Notes: generated by a model not told the origin, from the sequence alone. Positions 17,727 to 29,426 are shown, counted from the stretch's first letter. The stretch: DNA of 64,000 nt from Burkholderia thailandensis E264 (GCF_000012365.1 NC_007650.1:1054001-1118000); one strand, 5' to 3'. Made by a program: numbers and translations.

Positions 17727-18365
17727 CTAGGAGCCGCAGTGCAACCGGCGGTAGCGCGTTTCGAGCTCGATCTGCTGCTCGCTGCGCTCGCGCTGTTCCT
17801 TGGCTTCCCGCTCGGTGGCCGGATATGGCTTGCGCGCCCACGGGCGGCTCCGGTAGTCGGACGCCTGCGGCGCGAAACTTGACGGCGCATGGCCGTTCGC
17901 GGAAGGCAGCGGCCGCGACGGCGGCGGCTCGTAGACGGGCGGCGCGGGAACTTTCCACGGCGTCGAGTGGTTGATCGTGCTCGGTGCGAGCAGCGCAGGC
18001 GGGGCCGAGCGCACGGCGGCTTCCGTGTGGCGCGCCAGATTGTCGATCTTCGCGGCGAGCGCGTCGCATTCCTCCTGCCGGCCTTGATCCTGCGCGAACG
18101 CGAAGTTGCGCTGCAACGGGGCCGCGTACTGCGGCTTCGCGTCGGGCGGCGCGTGTTTCGACAGCGTTTGGGGGGCGAGGCTGCCGGACGGCAGCGAACC
18201 GGCGCGGGCGGTGGCGGGCGGCGTCTGCGGGTGCGCTGGCGACGGCGCGGCTCGGGACGCCGGCGTCGCGCCGGACGCGGAGCCGGCGAGCGGCTGCGCT
18301 TGCGCGCTCGCGCCCACCGCGAGCAGGAGCGCGGCGAGTGCGGCGCGCGACATCGGGACATTCAT
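17727..18365 (-). CDS. Exported hypothetical protein
   Basis: 212 aa. A signal peptide is clear (SRAALAALLLAVGASAQA, cleaved near residue 23); translation could also start at the Met five codons in. The mature part is Pro/Ala/Ser-rich up to about residue 85, then has a more ordered segment (QGRQEECDALAAKIDNLARHT) and a charged C-terminal region with Glu/Arg-rich helix and a terminal Cys-Gly-Ser. I recognise no family. The Cys in QEECDAL and the C-terminal Cys might pair in the periplasm. Confidence 0.75.
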   Translation of the reverse strand: MNVPMSRAALAALLLAVGASAQAQPLAGSASGATPASRAAPSPAHPQTPPATARAGSLPSGSLAPQTLSKHAPPDAKPQYAAPLQRNFAFAQDQGRQEECDALAAKIDNLARHTEAAVRSAPPALLAPSTINHSTPWKVPAPPVYEPPPSRPLPSANGHAPSSFAPQASDYRSRPWARKPYPATEREAKEQRERSEQQIELETRYRRLHCGS

Positions 18366-18703
18366 GCGGCGAAGTAGCGGCGAAAATCTAACGAGCCACG
18401 GATCGTCTCATGGCAGGCCTTGCCGCGTCGACCGGATTCGTGTGGAGATTTGTCTCGGCGCGAGCGAGCGTTTGCTCGCGATGCGCGGCCATGCCGCGCC
18501 GAGAGAATATGTCCGGATCGTCAGGATCATCCGGATCGGTGGCGCCGGCCGGCCGAGCGCGCCACGCGGCCAAGCCGTGGCGCCGGGCGAGCGCATCCGC
18601 ATGGACGCCGGCCGGATCGCCGCTGCGGCCGCGCACGTCACGTCGACGATGCAGGCAGGCCGACGCGGCGGTATCCGGCAGCCGCGCGCCATCGCCGCCG
18701 GCT
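18366..18703. other. Intergenic, no gene seen
   Basis: 338 bp between two minus-strand genes. Several short ORFs cross it on both strands but none has a recognisable product or ribosome binding site. GGATC-type motifs recur near 18510-18540. Confidence 0.4.
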
Positions 18704-19369
18704 TCAGCCGATTCGCATCGACAGCTCGACATCCTCGCCGAACGGCGTCGACAGGTATCCGTTCGCGGGCGATCGCACGCGCGCCAGATAATCGGGGCTG
18801 TCATCGGCATTGTCGGCGACGATGAAGGCGCCGGGTCTGAGGCGGCTTTCCACGAGATTCAGGATGTCGGGATAGAGCGCCTTGGCGCCGTCGAGCAGCA
18901 GCAGGTCGATGGTGTCGGGCAAATCGACGCTCAACGTTTGCAGCGCGTCTCCTTCGCGAATCTCCACGAGATCGGCGAGTCCGCCGGCTGTCAGATTCTC
19001 GCGGGCCCGCGCGGCCTTGGACGGCTCGAACTCGGTCGTGACGAGGCGGCCGCCGCCGTTGTCCCGAAGCGCGGCGGCGAGATGCAAGGTCGAAATGCCG
19101 AACGAAGTCCCGAATTCGACGATCGTGCGTGCGCTGCAACCGCGCGCCAGCATGTATAGCAGCGACGCGGTTTCGCGCGAGACGGCAAGCGGAAAATCCT
19201 TCAGGCATGCGTATAAATCGCGATAGCCGGTTTTGCTTCGCATCAGCCGCGCGCGCTCGTCGTCGGAGAGCGCGGCGAGCGTGGGGTTCGTCATCGGAGA
19301 GCGCGCTTCGGCCTGCTCGAACAGGCTGTCCAGCAACGGGGCGAGCGGGGCGGCGGTCAGGGTCGTCAT
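18704..19369 (-). CDS. Class I SAM-dependent O-methyltransferase
   Basis: 221 aa. The SAM-binding motif I is VEFGTSFGIST (around residues 84-94), followed by VTTEFEPSK (motif II) and IDLLLLDGAK (motif IV), as in the Methyltransf_24 / caffeoyl-CoA O-methyltransferase group. Methyl acceptor unknown, probably a small hydroxylated aromatic. Divergent from the TetR regulator at 19462 with 92 bp between, so it is the likely target of that regulator. Confidence 0.88.
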   Translation of the reverse strand: MTTLTAAPLAPLLDSLFEQAEARSPMTNPTLAALSDDERARLMRSKTGYRDLYACLKDFPLAVSRETASLLYMLARGCSARTIVEFGTSFGISTLHLAAALRDNGGGRLVTTEFEPSKAARARENLTAGGLADLVEIREGDALQTLSVDLPDTIDLLLLDGAKALYPDILNLVESRLRPGAFIVADNADDSPDYLARVRSPANGYLSTPFGEDVELSMRIG

Positions 19370-19461
19370 CGAGGTGTCCGGTCTGAGATTGAGCGCGACG
19401 TTGCGCCGATCTAGAATGCGATTAATTCGTCAGGTTTTACTATTCGCATTGCGGCACGCTC

Positions 19462-20094
19462 ATGGCCAATCGTTCGAACACACAGATTTCCGCGCGAAAA
19501 CAGCCCAAGCAGGCGCGGTCGGCGCGTCTCGTCGACGATGTGCTTCAGGCCGCCATTCAGGTTTTGGCGAAGGAGGGGGCCCCGCGCTTCACGATGGCGC
19601 GCGTGGCCGAGAAGGCGGGCGTCAGCGTCGGATCGCTGTATCAGTATTTTCCGAACAAGGCGGCGGTGCTGTTTCGCCTTCAGAGCGACGAATGGCGGCA
19701 GACGACCGAGTTGCTGCGCGGCATCCTCGAGGATGGCGAGAAGCCGCCGCTCGAACGGCTGCGCATCCTGGTGCACGCGTTCGTCCGCTCGGAATGCGAC
19801 GAGGCTGAGATGCGCGTGGCGCTCAACGACGCCGCGCCGCTCTATCGCGATGCGCCGCAGGCGCGGCAGGTGCGCGAAGCGGGCAATCGCATTGTCCGGC
19901 GTTTCATGCGGGACGCGCTGCCCGATGCATCCGACGCGACGCGCGCGCAGGCGGGCGACCTGATCGCGGCGACGCTCGGCGCGCTCGGCAAGCGATTCTC
20001 GGAAACGCGTCGAAGCGCCGCCGAGATCGACGCCTACGCCGATGCGATGGCCGACATGTTTTGCGCGTATCTCGAGCGTCTTCAGATGGACTGA
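19462..20094 (+). CDS. TetR/AcrR-family transcriptional regulator
   Basis: 210 aa. The N-terminal helix-turn-helix is typical (LQAAIQVLAKEGAPRFTM, then VAEKAGVSVGSLYQYFPNK, about residues 28-66). The C-terminal ligand domain (about 80-205) is variable as usual. It probably represses the divergent methyltransferase and itself; a 7-bp inverted repeat AATGCGA/TCGCATT (19415-19421 and 19444-19450) in the shared promoter is a weak operator candidate. Confidence 0.92.
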   Translation: MANRSNTQISARKQPKQARSARLVDDVLQAAIQVLAKEGAPRFTMARVAEKAGVSVGSLYQYFPNKAAVLFRLQSDEWRQTTELLRGILEDGEKPPLERLRILVHAFVRSECDEAEMRVALNDAAPLYRDAPQARQVREAGNRIVRRFMRDALPDASDATRAQAGDLIAATLGALGKRFSETRRSAAEIDAYADAMADMFCAYLERLQMD

Positions 20095-20116
20095 CGCGGG
20101 CGGAACGTCGCCCGCG
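20095..20116 (+). terminator. Stem-loop directly after the TetR gene
   Basis: CGCGGGCG at 20095-20102 and CGCCCGCG at 20109-20116 form a perfect 8-bp stem with a 6-base loop, starting at the first base after the stop codon. No T tract follows, so termination is possible but not certain. Confidence 0.4.
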
Positions 20117-20439
20117 CGGGCGTCGGGTGTCGGGAAATCGGCGCCGATCGCGAGGGTTTTCGCGACGATCGGCAACCGCCTCGTGCGCGGCCAGCTTGTG
20201 CCCGGCGCGGCGGCGGCGGATCTGCATGGACGAGCCGACGATGAGACTGTCGCCGCTCCATGCCGACGGGGGCGGTCGATCGATGCAATGAACCGGCGGG
20301 GCTCACGGCGTTTGGGCGTGAGCAGCGCGCGAGTCTCGCGCTGGAGATCGCGCGCGATGAGGGCCTGCTGCGGTAGGCTCGTCGGATTCGGCTATCGGCG
20401 CGCGCGCCGCAGTCGGCATGTGGCGCGCGCGGCACCGAG
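20117..20439. other. Intergenic between convergent genes, no gene seen
   Basis: About 320 bp between the TetR gene and the groEL stop. ORFs across it are overlapping frames without family resemblance. Confidence 0.4.
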
Positions 20440-22497
<2,058 letters not shown>

Positions 22498-23574
22498 ATG
22501 ATCAAGGCGGATCGGGAACGGTTGTCCGTCGTTTCGCTGATTGAGAAGGTCGCCCGGTTGCGGGAGCCCGCTGCCTGGCCGGACGGCACGCAATCGGTGA
22601 AGGCGATCGAAACGCACATGTCGTGGGTGTTCCTCACCGATCGCCATGCGTGGAAACTCAAGAAGCCGGTGCGGGCGCCGCAGCTCGACTTTCGCTCGCT
22701 TGCCGCGCGCGAGCGCTTCTGCCATGAGGAGGTGCGCCTGAACCGCCGGCTGGCGGAGGGCGTCTATCTCGGCGCCGTGCCGGTCACGATGGATTCGGAC
22801 GGCCGCTTGCGGCCGGGCGGCGCGGGCGAGGTCGTCGACTGGCTCGTCGAGATGAAGCGCTTGCCCGCGGAGCGGATGCTCGACCGGGCGCTGCTGCACG
22901 GGAGCGCGACGCGCGCGGATGCGCGTCGCATCGCGCAGCGATTGAGCGCGTTCTACCGGTCGCTCGCGCCCGTGCGAGGCGACCCGGCGTTGTACCGCGA
23001 CGACTTGCGCCGAACGATCGACTGCAACGAGCGCGCGTTGTGCCGGCCCATGTTCGATCAGCCCGTCGCTGCCGTGCGCGCGGTCTGCGCGTTGCAGCGC
23101 GCGCTGCTGGACGCCGAGGCCGGCCGCTTCGACGCGCGCGTCCGGCAGGGGCGGATCGTCGAGGGGCACGGCGATCTGCGGCCCGAGCACATTTGCATCG
23201 ACGCGCGGATCGCGATCATCGATTGCCTCGAATTCTCGAAGCGGCTGCGCACGCAGGACGCGGCCGACGAGATCGGCTTTCTGGCGCTCGAATGCGAACG
23301 GCTCGGCGCGCCCGAATTCGCGCGCGCGTTGTTGGGCGAGTATCGCGCGGCGAGCGGCGACGACGTCGACGACGCGCTCGTGCATTTCCATCAGAGCTGC
23401 CGCGCGATGACGCGCGCGCGGCTTGCCGCATGGCATCTGCGGGAGAAGGCATTCCGGGCGACGCCCGCATGGCGCGATCGCGCACGCGCATACGTCGCGC
23501 TCGCGCAGCGGCACATCGGCTGTTGCGAGCAACTGTGGACGGCGGCGCGCGTCAGCGCCGCAGCAGGTCCGTGA
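22498..23574 (+). CDS. Aminoglycoside phosphotransferase-like protein (COG2187 type)
   Basis: 358 aa. A protein-kinase-like fold of the APH superfamily is indicated by VKAIETHMSWVFLT and WKLKKPV (likely nucleotide-binding Lys), the catalytic-loop-like EGHGDLRPEHICI, and the metal-binding segment IIDCLEFSKRLR. COG2187 proteins are often fused to or beside an AAA-type ATPase; here the kinase-like part stands alone. Substrate unknown; no reason to assume antibiotic resistance. Its 3' end overlaps the convergent PRPP synthetase gene by 23 bp. Confidence 0.82.
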   Translation: MIKADRERLSVVSLIEKVARLREPAAWPDGTQSVKAIETHMSWVFLTDRHAWKLKKPVRAPQLDFRSLAARERFCHEEVRLNRRLAEGVYLGAVPVTMDSDGRLRPGGAGEVVDWLVEMKRLPAERMLDRALLHGSATRADARRIAQRLSAFYRSLAPVRGDPALYRDDLRRTIDCNERALCRPMFDQPVAAVRAVCALQRALLDAEAGRFDARVRQGRIVEGHGDLRPEHICIDARIAIIDCLEFSKRLRTQDAADEIGFLALECERLGAPEFARALLGEYRAASGDDVDDALVHFHQSCRAMTRARLAAWHLREKAFRATPAWRDRARAYVALAQRHIGCCEQLWTAARVSAAAGP

Positions 23575-24538
23575 GCGAGCCGCCGCGATGGATGCGCGCG
23601 ATCGCCTCCGCGAACAGCGGCGCGCTGTCGAGCACCGTGAGCTTGTCCTGCAGCGCGCCCGGCGGCACCCGCCACGGCGGCACCGAATCGGTGACGGCGA
23701 GCGCGGTGAGCGCGTCGCCGCCGAGCAACTCGGCCGCGCGGCCGAAGAACATGCCGTGGGTCGCGACCGCATAGACGGACTGCGCGCCGAGCGCGCGGCA
23801 GTCGGCGGCCGTGTGGGCGAGCGTCGTGCCGGAGCCGATCAGATCGTCGACGATGATCGCGCAACGGCCCGCGACGTCGCCGACGAGCGGCTTGGCGGTC
23901 ACGACGCCGCTGCTGCGCAGCTTGCCCGCGAAGGCCGCGTCGACGGGGCGGCCGAGCCGCGCCGTGAGCCTCGCGCGAAAATCCTCCGCGCGATGCACGC
24001 CGCCGGCATCCGGCGATACGACCACGATCGGCAGTGCGCCCGCCCGCTCGGCGAACCAGTCGACCAGCAGCCCGTTGGCCTCGAGGTGTTCGGTCGGGCA
24101 CCGAAACGCGTTCTGGTAGGCGGCGACGTTGTGCACGTCGATCGTGACGACGCGATCGACGCCAACCGCTTCGAGCATCGCCGCCACGTAGCGTGTGGAA
24201 ACCGGATCGCGCGGCTGGGATCGCCGGTCCTTGCGCGAGTAGCACAGGTACGGCACGACCGCGCATACGCTGGCGGCGGATGCGTCCTTCAGCGCGCCGA
24301 TGAACAGGAGCAGCCGGCACAGCTTGTCGTTGACCGAGCTTCCCGGTTCGCCGTGCAGCGATTGCACGACATAGACGTCGTGCCCGCGCACGCTGGCGAG
24401 CGGGCGCGTCTTGTGTTCGCCGTCCTCGAACGCCCGCTCTTCGTGCGCGGCGAGCGCGACGCCGAGCCGGGCCGCGATCCGCTCGCCGAACGGCCGGCTC
24501 GTCGCGAAGGCAAAGAGGCTGATGGGGGTGTTTGTCAT
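23552..24538 (-). CDS. prs: Ribose-phosphate pyrophosphokinase (PRPP synthetase) paralogue
   Basis: 328 aa. Makes phosphoribosyl pyrophosphate from ribose 5-phosphate and ATP. Family features: EDGEHKTRP near residue 40, the ATP-site segment CYSRKDRRSQPRDPVSTR (residues 99-116) and the PRPP loop VDDLIGSGTT near residue 220. Housekeeping Prs usually has DDxxDTGGT at that loop, so this is a divergent paralogue. It lies 90 bp downstream of the NAD synthetase gene on the same strand; PRPP is needed for NAD salvage, so a shared NAD-supply role is likely. Expression probably depends on the box at 26936. Confidence 0.92.
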   Translation of the reverse strand: MTNTPISLFAFATSRPFGERIAARLGVALAAHEERAFEDGEHKTRPLASVRGHDVYVVQSLHGEPGSSVNDKLCRLLLFIGALKDASAASVCAVVPYLCYSRKDRRSQPRDPVSTRYVAAMLEAVGVDRVVTIDVHNVAAYQNAFRCPTEHLEANGLLVDWFAERAGALPIVVVSPDAGGVHRAEDFRARLTARLGRPVDAAFAGKLRSSGVVTAKPLVGDVAGRCAIIVDDLIGSGTTLAHTAADCRALGAQSVYAVATHGMFFGRAAELLGGDALTALAVTDSVPPWRVPPGALQDKLTVLDSAPLFAEAIARIHRGGSLTDLLRR

Positions 24539-24628
24539 GATGGAGGTTCCTCGGTTCGGGAGCGAGCGCCGGGGTGACGAGAGACGGGACGCGTCGGCGC
24601 GATCGGCGCGGGTGCGCCGGCATCCGCT

Positions 24629-26758
24629 TCAGTGCGGCGTCGGGGCGCGGTCGTCATCGAAAGTCTCCGGCACGGTTGCGAGATCGGCGAGCCAGGCGCG
24701 CGCGCTCGCGTCGCTCGGCGCGCGGTAGTCGCCGCGCGGCGACAGCGAGCCGCCGGAGCCGACCTTCGGGCCGTTCGGCAGGCAACTGCGCTTGAATTGC
24801 ATGTCTTCGAAGAAGCGCGTCACGAAGATCTCGAGCCAGTGCTTGATTTCGCCGATCGAATAGGCGCGCCGCCGGCCGTCGGGCATGTCGGGCCACGGGC
24901 CGTGCGTCGCGTCGTGCCACGCATGCCATGCGAGATACGCGACTTTCGACGGCCGGTAGCCCAGGCGCAGCAGGTAGTAGAGGTTGAAGTCCTGCAGCTC
25001 GAACGGGCCGACGGCGGTTTCGGATTGCTGCGCCGGCTCGGTGTCGGCGTCGCCCGGAATCAGCTCGGGGCTGATCGTCGTCGCGAGCACGTCGTGCAGC
25101 ACCGGGCTCGCGGCGCCGGCGAACGGGCCCTGTTCGGCGGCCCAGCGCACGAGGTAGCGAACGAGCGTCTTCGGAATGCTCGCGTTGACGGCGTAGTGGG
25201 ACATCTGGTCGCCGACGCCGTACGTGCACCAGCCGAGCGCGAGCTCGCTCAGGTCGCCCGTGCCGACGACGAGCGCGCCATGCCGGTTCGCGAGGCGGAA
25301 CAGGTAATCGGTGCGCATGCCGGCCTGCACGTTTTCGAAGGTCGCGTCATAGCGCGCCTGCGCGCGCGCGAACGGGTGGTCGAGATCGCGAAGCATCCGC
25401 ATGCACGCGGGCCGGATGTCGATATCGATGTGCCGGCAGCCGAGCGCGTTGATCAGGCGGGCGGCCTGGCCCGCCGTGCGCGCGCTCGTCGCGAAACCCG
25501 GCAGCGTGCACGCGAGCACGTGATCGCGCGGCAGGCGAAGCGCGTCCGTCGCGCGCGCGCAGACGAGCAGCGCAAGCGTCGAATCGAGCCCGCCCGATAC
25601 GCCGAGCACCAGGCGATCGACGCCGGCCGCGTTCATGCGCGTGACGAGCCCCTGCACCTGAATCTCGCTTATTTCCTCGCAGCGTCCGTGGCGCACGGCG
25701 GGATCGGACGGGACGTACGGAAAACGCTCGCAGGCTCTCGCGAGCGGCAACATGCGGCCGTCATCGATGTCGGCGTCGAGCGGAATCGTCCGGAATGCCG
25801 CGCACGCGTTCCGGTGCCGCAGCGCGGCGTGCGCGAAGCTCGTCTGCCGCATCCGCTCGCTGGCAAGCCGCTCGACGTCGACATCGGCGATCACGAGCTG
25901 CGGCGTCGGCGCGAAGCGGCGCGCCTCCGCCAGCAGCACGCCGTTCTCGAACAGCATGCCGTGGCCGTCCCACGCGAGATCGGTCGTCGATTCGCCCGCG
26001 CCCGCGCCGCTGTACGCATACGCGGCCAGGCAACGGGCCGATTGGTTGCCGACGAGCGCGCGCCGATACTCGGCTTTCGCGACGGTCGCATTCGAGGCGG
26101 ACAGATTGAACAGCACCGTGGCGCCGGCGAGGGCGGCGTACGACGACGGCGGAACCGGCACCCACAAATCCTCGCAGATCTCGACATGAAACGTGAAGAG
26201 CGGCCGCGCGCGGACCTGGAACAGCAGACTGCTCCCGCACGGAATGCCGGATTGCATCGGCAGATCGACCGTGTCCCGCGCGAGCGCGTCGCCGGACGCG
26301 AATTGCCGGGCCTCGTAGAACTCGCGGTAGTTCGCGAGATAGGTCTTCGGCACGATCGCGCAGATCCGGCCCCGATGAACGACCGCCGCGCAGTTATAGA
26401 GCGTCGAGCCGAATTGCAACGGCACGCCGACGATGGCGATCGTCGCGAGATCGCGCGACGCGGCCACCACGTCGCCCAGCGCCGCGATGCCGGCGTCGAG
26501 CAGCGCCTGTTGCTGGAAGAGATCGTCGCAGGTATAGGCGCTCAGGCCGAGCTCCGGGCATACGAGCGCGAGTGCGTGCGCGCGCGCCGCGTCGCGCATG
26601 GCGTCGATCGTGCGCGACGCGTTGAAGGCCGGATCCGCGACGCGCACGGGCGGTATCGCGACGGCGATTCGAACGAAGCCGTGCCGGTACGGATTGAGGA
26701 AGCATTGCGCAGGTGCATCGCCGGTTGCAGGGCGGCGAGGGCTGGCTGGGGTCGTCAT
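24629..26758 (-). CDS. nadE: Glutamine-dependent NAD(+) synthetase
   Basis: 709 aa from ATG 26758 with GGAGC upstream; the longer frame reaching 27037 crosses the promoter. An N-terminal nitrilase-type glutaminase domain (about 1-330) carries the Glu-Lys-Cys triad in PELGLSAY, IVPKTYLANYREFYEAR and EICEDLWVP. The C-terminal synthetase domain (about 350-700) has the ATP P-loop GVSGGLDSTLALL. Converts deamido-NAD to NAD. This is the long, Mycobacterium-type NadE of about 680 aa. Transcribed with prs from a region holding two FNR-like boxes. Confidence 0.95.
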   Translation of the reverse strand: MTTPASPRRPATGDAPAQCFLNPYRHGFVRIAVAIPPVRVADPAFNASRTIDAMRDAARAHALALVCPELGLSAYTCDDLFQQQALLDAGIAALGDVVAASRDLATIAIVGVPLQFGSTLYNCAAVVHRGRICAIVPKTYLANYREFYEARQFASGDALARDTVDLPMQSGIPCGSSLLFQVRARPLFTFHVEICEDLWVPVPPSSYAALAGATVLFNLSASNATVAKAEYRRALVGNQSARCLAAYAYSGAGAGESTTDLAWDGHGMLFENGVLLAEARRFAPTPQLVIADVDVERLASERMRQTSFAHAALRHRNACAAFRTIPLDADIDDGRMLPLARACERFPYVPSDPAVRHGRCEEISEIQVQGLVTRMNAAGVDRLVLGVSGGLDSTLALLVCARATDALRLPRDHVLACTLPGFATSARTAGQAARLINALGCRHIDIDIRPACMRMLRDLDHPFARAQARYDATFENVQAGMRTDYLFRLANRHGALVVGTGDLSELALGWCTYGVGDQMSHYAVNASIPKTLVRYLVRWAAEQGPFAGAASPVLHDVLATTISPELIPGDADTEPAQQSETAVGPFELQDFNLYYLLRLGYRPSKVAYLAWHAWHDATHGPWPDMPDGRRRAYSIGEIKHWLEIFVTRFFEDMQFKRSCLPNGPKVGSGGSLSPRGDYRAPSDASARAWLADLATVPETFDDDRAPTPH

Positions 26759-26935
26759 TGCTTGCTCCGGATGGCGCGCGCCGCGAGCCGGCATAGGCGC
26801 CGGGGCGGCATGCTCGCCGGGCGGACCGCGCACGACGGGGAGGCGGGCCGCGGCGGGCCCGCTTTCGCCGTTCCGTCGCTCGATGGGGCGCGGCCCTTGT
26901 GGATTCGAATCTACGAACAAAGTCGCGCGGGCGAA

Positions 26936-26949
26936 TTGACGGACATCAA
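26936..26949. promoter_or_regulatory. FNR/ANR-type box upstream of nadE-prs
   Basis: TTGACGGACATCAA (TTGAC-N4-ATCAA), centred about 184 bp before the nadE start on the minus strand. Confidence 0.6.
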
Positions 26950-27123
26950 GTCCGCGCGCAAGCGCGGATGCCGCCGGAGGCGGCGGCCCGCTTGCCGCGT
27001 GTTGCGTCGCGCCGCGCCGATCGTGCCGATCGCGCATGCGTTCGCCGCGCCGCCGCCGCGGCCGGCCGCGCGAAAAGGCGGGAGGGCCGCGTCGCCGGCG
27101 CGGGATTCGCCGCGCGCGATGCG

Positions 27124-27137
27124 TTGACGTACGTCAA
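27124..27137. promoter_or_regulatory. FNR/ANR-type box upstream of the CBS gene
   Basis: TTGACGTACGTCAA, a perfect 14-bp palindrome, centred about 96 bp before the CBS gene start. If bound at -41.5 the transcript would begin near 27172. The 468-bp gap between nadE and the CBS gene holds this box and the one at 26936 and no gene. Confidence 0.65.
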
Positions 27138-27226
27138 TCGCCGCCCCGCGCCGGCCCCTAACCTGATCGCACGATAGGCCGCGCGGCGCGCTTCGCCGTT
27201 CGCGGTCATCGGCACAGGAGGCGGAT

Positions 27227-27676
27227 ATGTACATCGGAAGAATCAGCACTCAGCCCGTCGAATTCTGCACGGCCGATTGCAACGCGCTCGAGCTGGCCGA
27301 ACGCATGCGACACGCTCACGTGGGCGATATCGTCGTGATCGAATACCGCGACGGCGATGCGGTGCCGATCGGCCTTGTCACTGACCGGGATCTCGTCGTC
27401 GAAGTGATGGCGCGCGGCGAAGCGCCGGACCAGGTCACCGCCGGACAGGTCATGTCGCGGGGCCTGATCGTCGTATCGGAAACCGACGAGATCGCGATGG
27501 CGCTCGAGGAAATGCGTCGCTCGGGCATTCGCAGGCTGCCGGTCGTCGACGACATGGGCCGGCTCACCGGGATCGTCACGCTCGACGACATCGTCGAGTA
27601 TCTGGCGGCGCTGTTCGGCGGGATTGCGGAGATCAGCAAGCTGCAACAGGTCGAGGAGCAGCGCTTTCGCGCGTAG
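27227..27676 (+). CDS. Tandem CBS-domain protein
   Basis: 149 aa made of two CBS repeats (about residues 5-62 and 70-130; VTDRDLVVEVMARG and RRLPVVDDMGRLTGIVTLDDI are typical). Such pairs bind adenine nucleotides and report energy state; this one has no attached enzyme or channel domain, so it probably acts on a partner protein. Preceded by an FNR-like palindrome. CBS proteins are common members of oxygen-limitation regulons. Confidence 0.92.
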   Translation: MYIGRISTQPVEFCTADCNALELAERMRHAHVGDIVVIEYRDGDAVPIGLVTDRDLVVEVMARGEAPDQVTAGQVMSRGLIVVSETDEIAMALEEMRRSGIRRLPVVDDMGRLTGIVTLDDIVEYLAALFGGIAEISKLQQVEEQRFRA

Positions 27677-28115
27677 CCGGCGATGCGCGTCGCGCATCGA
27701 AGCCGATCGCGGCGCGTAGCCGGCTCGCTCGAATCGGGCGAGCAGCGCACCGACGGGCGACGCGGACGCCGGAACCAAGCGATGCCGGCAAGCGCGACGT
27801 GCTCGAGCGAATGGCGTCGAGCGTGCGCGAAGTCGTCCGATCCGTATCGGAAGGCGCGTCGTGCGTCGACCGGAGCGACGGCGGGAAAAAATGGGGCGTG
27901 CAGGACGGAATGGCCTTGCGCGCCTTCGGGAAACGCGATTCGCCGGGCGGGAAACGGCCGCTGTCCCGGCTGCACGCCGCGGCCGTCGGAGCGGCCGAAG
28001 CGGCAAGTACGCCGCGCGTCGGAAATCCGTTCGACGGCCGGCGGCGCGTGACGGTTGCCGCGGGCATGCGGCTCGACGGGATCGACGCGGGCCTCGAACC
28101 GGGGGGAGACAAATC
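27677..28115. other. Intergenic, no gene or box seen
   Basis: 439 bp between the CBS and alanine dehydrogenase genes. I found no TTGAC-N4-GTCAA box here, unlike most gaps in this block; ald may be read through from the CBS promoter or use another promoter. Confidence 0.4.
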
Positions 28116-29231
28116 ATGCTGATTGGCGTGCCGAAGGAGATCAAGGTCTACGAGTATCGCGTCGGCCTGACGCCGGCGGGCGCGCGCGAGCTCGCGCTGC
28201 ACGGCCATCCGGTGCTGGTGCAGCGCGGCGCGGGCGCGGCGATCGGCTTGCGGGACGAGGATTACGCGGCGGCCGGCGCGATGCTGGCCGATGACCCGGC
28301 CGAGGTGTACGCGCGCGCCGACATGATCGTCAAGGTCAAGGAGCCGCAGCCGGCCGAGTGCGCGATGCTGCGGCGCGGCCAGATCCTGTTCGCCTACCTG
28401 CATCTCGCGCCCGATCCCGGGCAGGCGGCGGCGCTCGTCAGGTCGCGCGCGGTGTGCATCGCGTACGAAACGGTCCGCGCGCCCGGAGGCGGCCTGCCGC
28501 TGCTCGCGCCGATGAGCGAAGTCGCCGGCCGCATGTCGATTCAGGTTGCCGCCGCGCATCTCGAAAGTCCCGGCGGCGGAATGGGCCTGCTGATGGCGGG
28601 CGTGCCCGGCGTGCCGGCCGCGCACGTCGTCGTGCTCGGCGCGGGCGTCGTCGGCACCTGCGCGCTGCAGATGGCGGCGGGCCTCGGCGCGCGCGTGACC
28701 GTGCTCGACACCAACGTCGATCGCCTGCGCGAGCTCGACCTCGTCTTCGGCAACCGAATCGCGACCCTCTACTCGAACGCGCATGCGATCGACGATGCGG
28801 TGCGCGGTGCGGACGTCGTGATCGGCGCGGTGCTGGTGCCCGGCGCGTCCGCGCCGCGGCTCGTCACGCGCGAGATGATCTCGACGATGCGCGCCGGCGC
28901 GGTCGTCGTCGATGTCGCGATCGATCAGGGCGGCTGCATCGAGACGTCCCGTCCGACGACGCACGCGCAGCCGACCTACGTCGTCGACGGCGTCGTTCAC
29001 TACTGCGTCGCCAACATGCCCGGCGCGGTCGCGCGCACGTCGACGTTCGCGCTCGGCAACGCGACGCTGCGTCATGCGATCGCGCTCGCGAACAAAGGCT
29101 GGAAGCGCGCGCTCGCGGATGACCCGTACCTGCGCGCGGGGCTGAACGTGTGCGACGGCCATGTCACGCACGAAGCGGTGGCGCGCGCGCTCGGCCTCGC
29201 TTACGTGCACGCGGACGAGATGCTCGACTGA
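28116..29231 (+). CDS. ald: Alanine dehydrogenase
   Basis: 371 aa from ATG 28116 with a GGGGGGAG ribosome binding site. Interconverts pyruvate + NH3 + NADH and L-alanine. Matches the family in length and motifs: GVPKEIK at the start, R15, catalytic K75 in VKVKEPQ and H96 in YLHLA, the NAD Rossmann motif VLGAGVVGT, and DVAIDQGGC. Under oxygen limitation it can reoxidise NADH while storing nitrogen; ald is induced by hypoxia in mycobacteria, which agrees with the neighbourhood. Confidence 0.96.
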   Translation: MLIGVPKEIKVYEYRVGLTPAGARELALHGHPVLVQRGAGAAIGLRDEDYAAAGAMLADDPAEVYARADMIVKVKEPQPAECAMLRRGQILFAYLHLAPDPGQAAALVRSRAVCIAYETVRAPGGGLPLLAPMSEVAGRMSIQVAAAHLESPGGGMGLLMAGVPGVPAAHVVVLGAGVVGTCALQMAAGLGARVTVLDTNVDRLRELDLVFGNRIATLYSNAHAIDDAVRGADVVIGAVLVPGASAPRLVTREMISTMRAGAVVVDVAIDQGGCIETSRPTTHAQPTYVVDGVVHYCVANMPGAVARTSTFALGNATLRHAIALANKGWKRALADDPYLRAGLNVCDGHVTHEAVARALGLAYVHADEMLD

Positions 29232-29412
29232 ATCGTCTGGCGTGGCGTCCGGGGCGCCCGGGCGTGCGGGCGTGAAGAGTCGCGACGGTTGCCGCGTCGC
29301 ATTCGGCGCGCCGCCTCCGTGCGGCGCGCCCGTCGCGGCGATCCGAGCGCGGCGATCCCTTCTCCGAAGCCGCCGGGCGGCGTCGGCGCGCGCCGCCCGG
29401 CCGCGGCGGCGA

Positions 29413-29426
29413 TTGACGCACGTCAA
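29413..29426. promoter_or_regulatory. FNR/ANR-type box upstream of the small membrane protein gene
   Basis: TTGACGCACGTCAA (TTGAC-N4-GTCAA), centred about 90 bp before the start at 29510. Confidence 0.65.

Noticed and set aside
22498..23574. Aminoglycoside resistance gene
   Set aside because: Only the kinase-like fold is shared; COG2187 proteins are a separate group with no shown drug activity.
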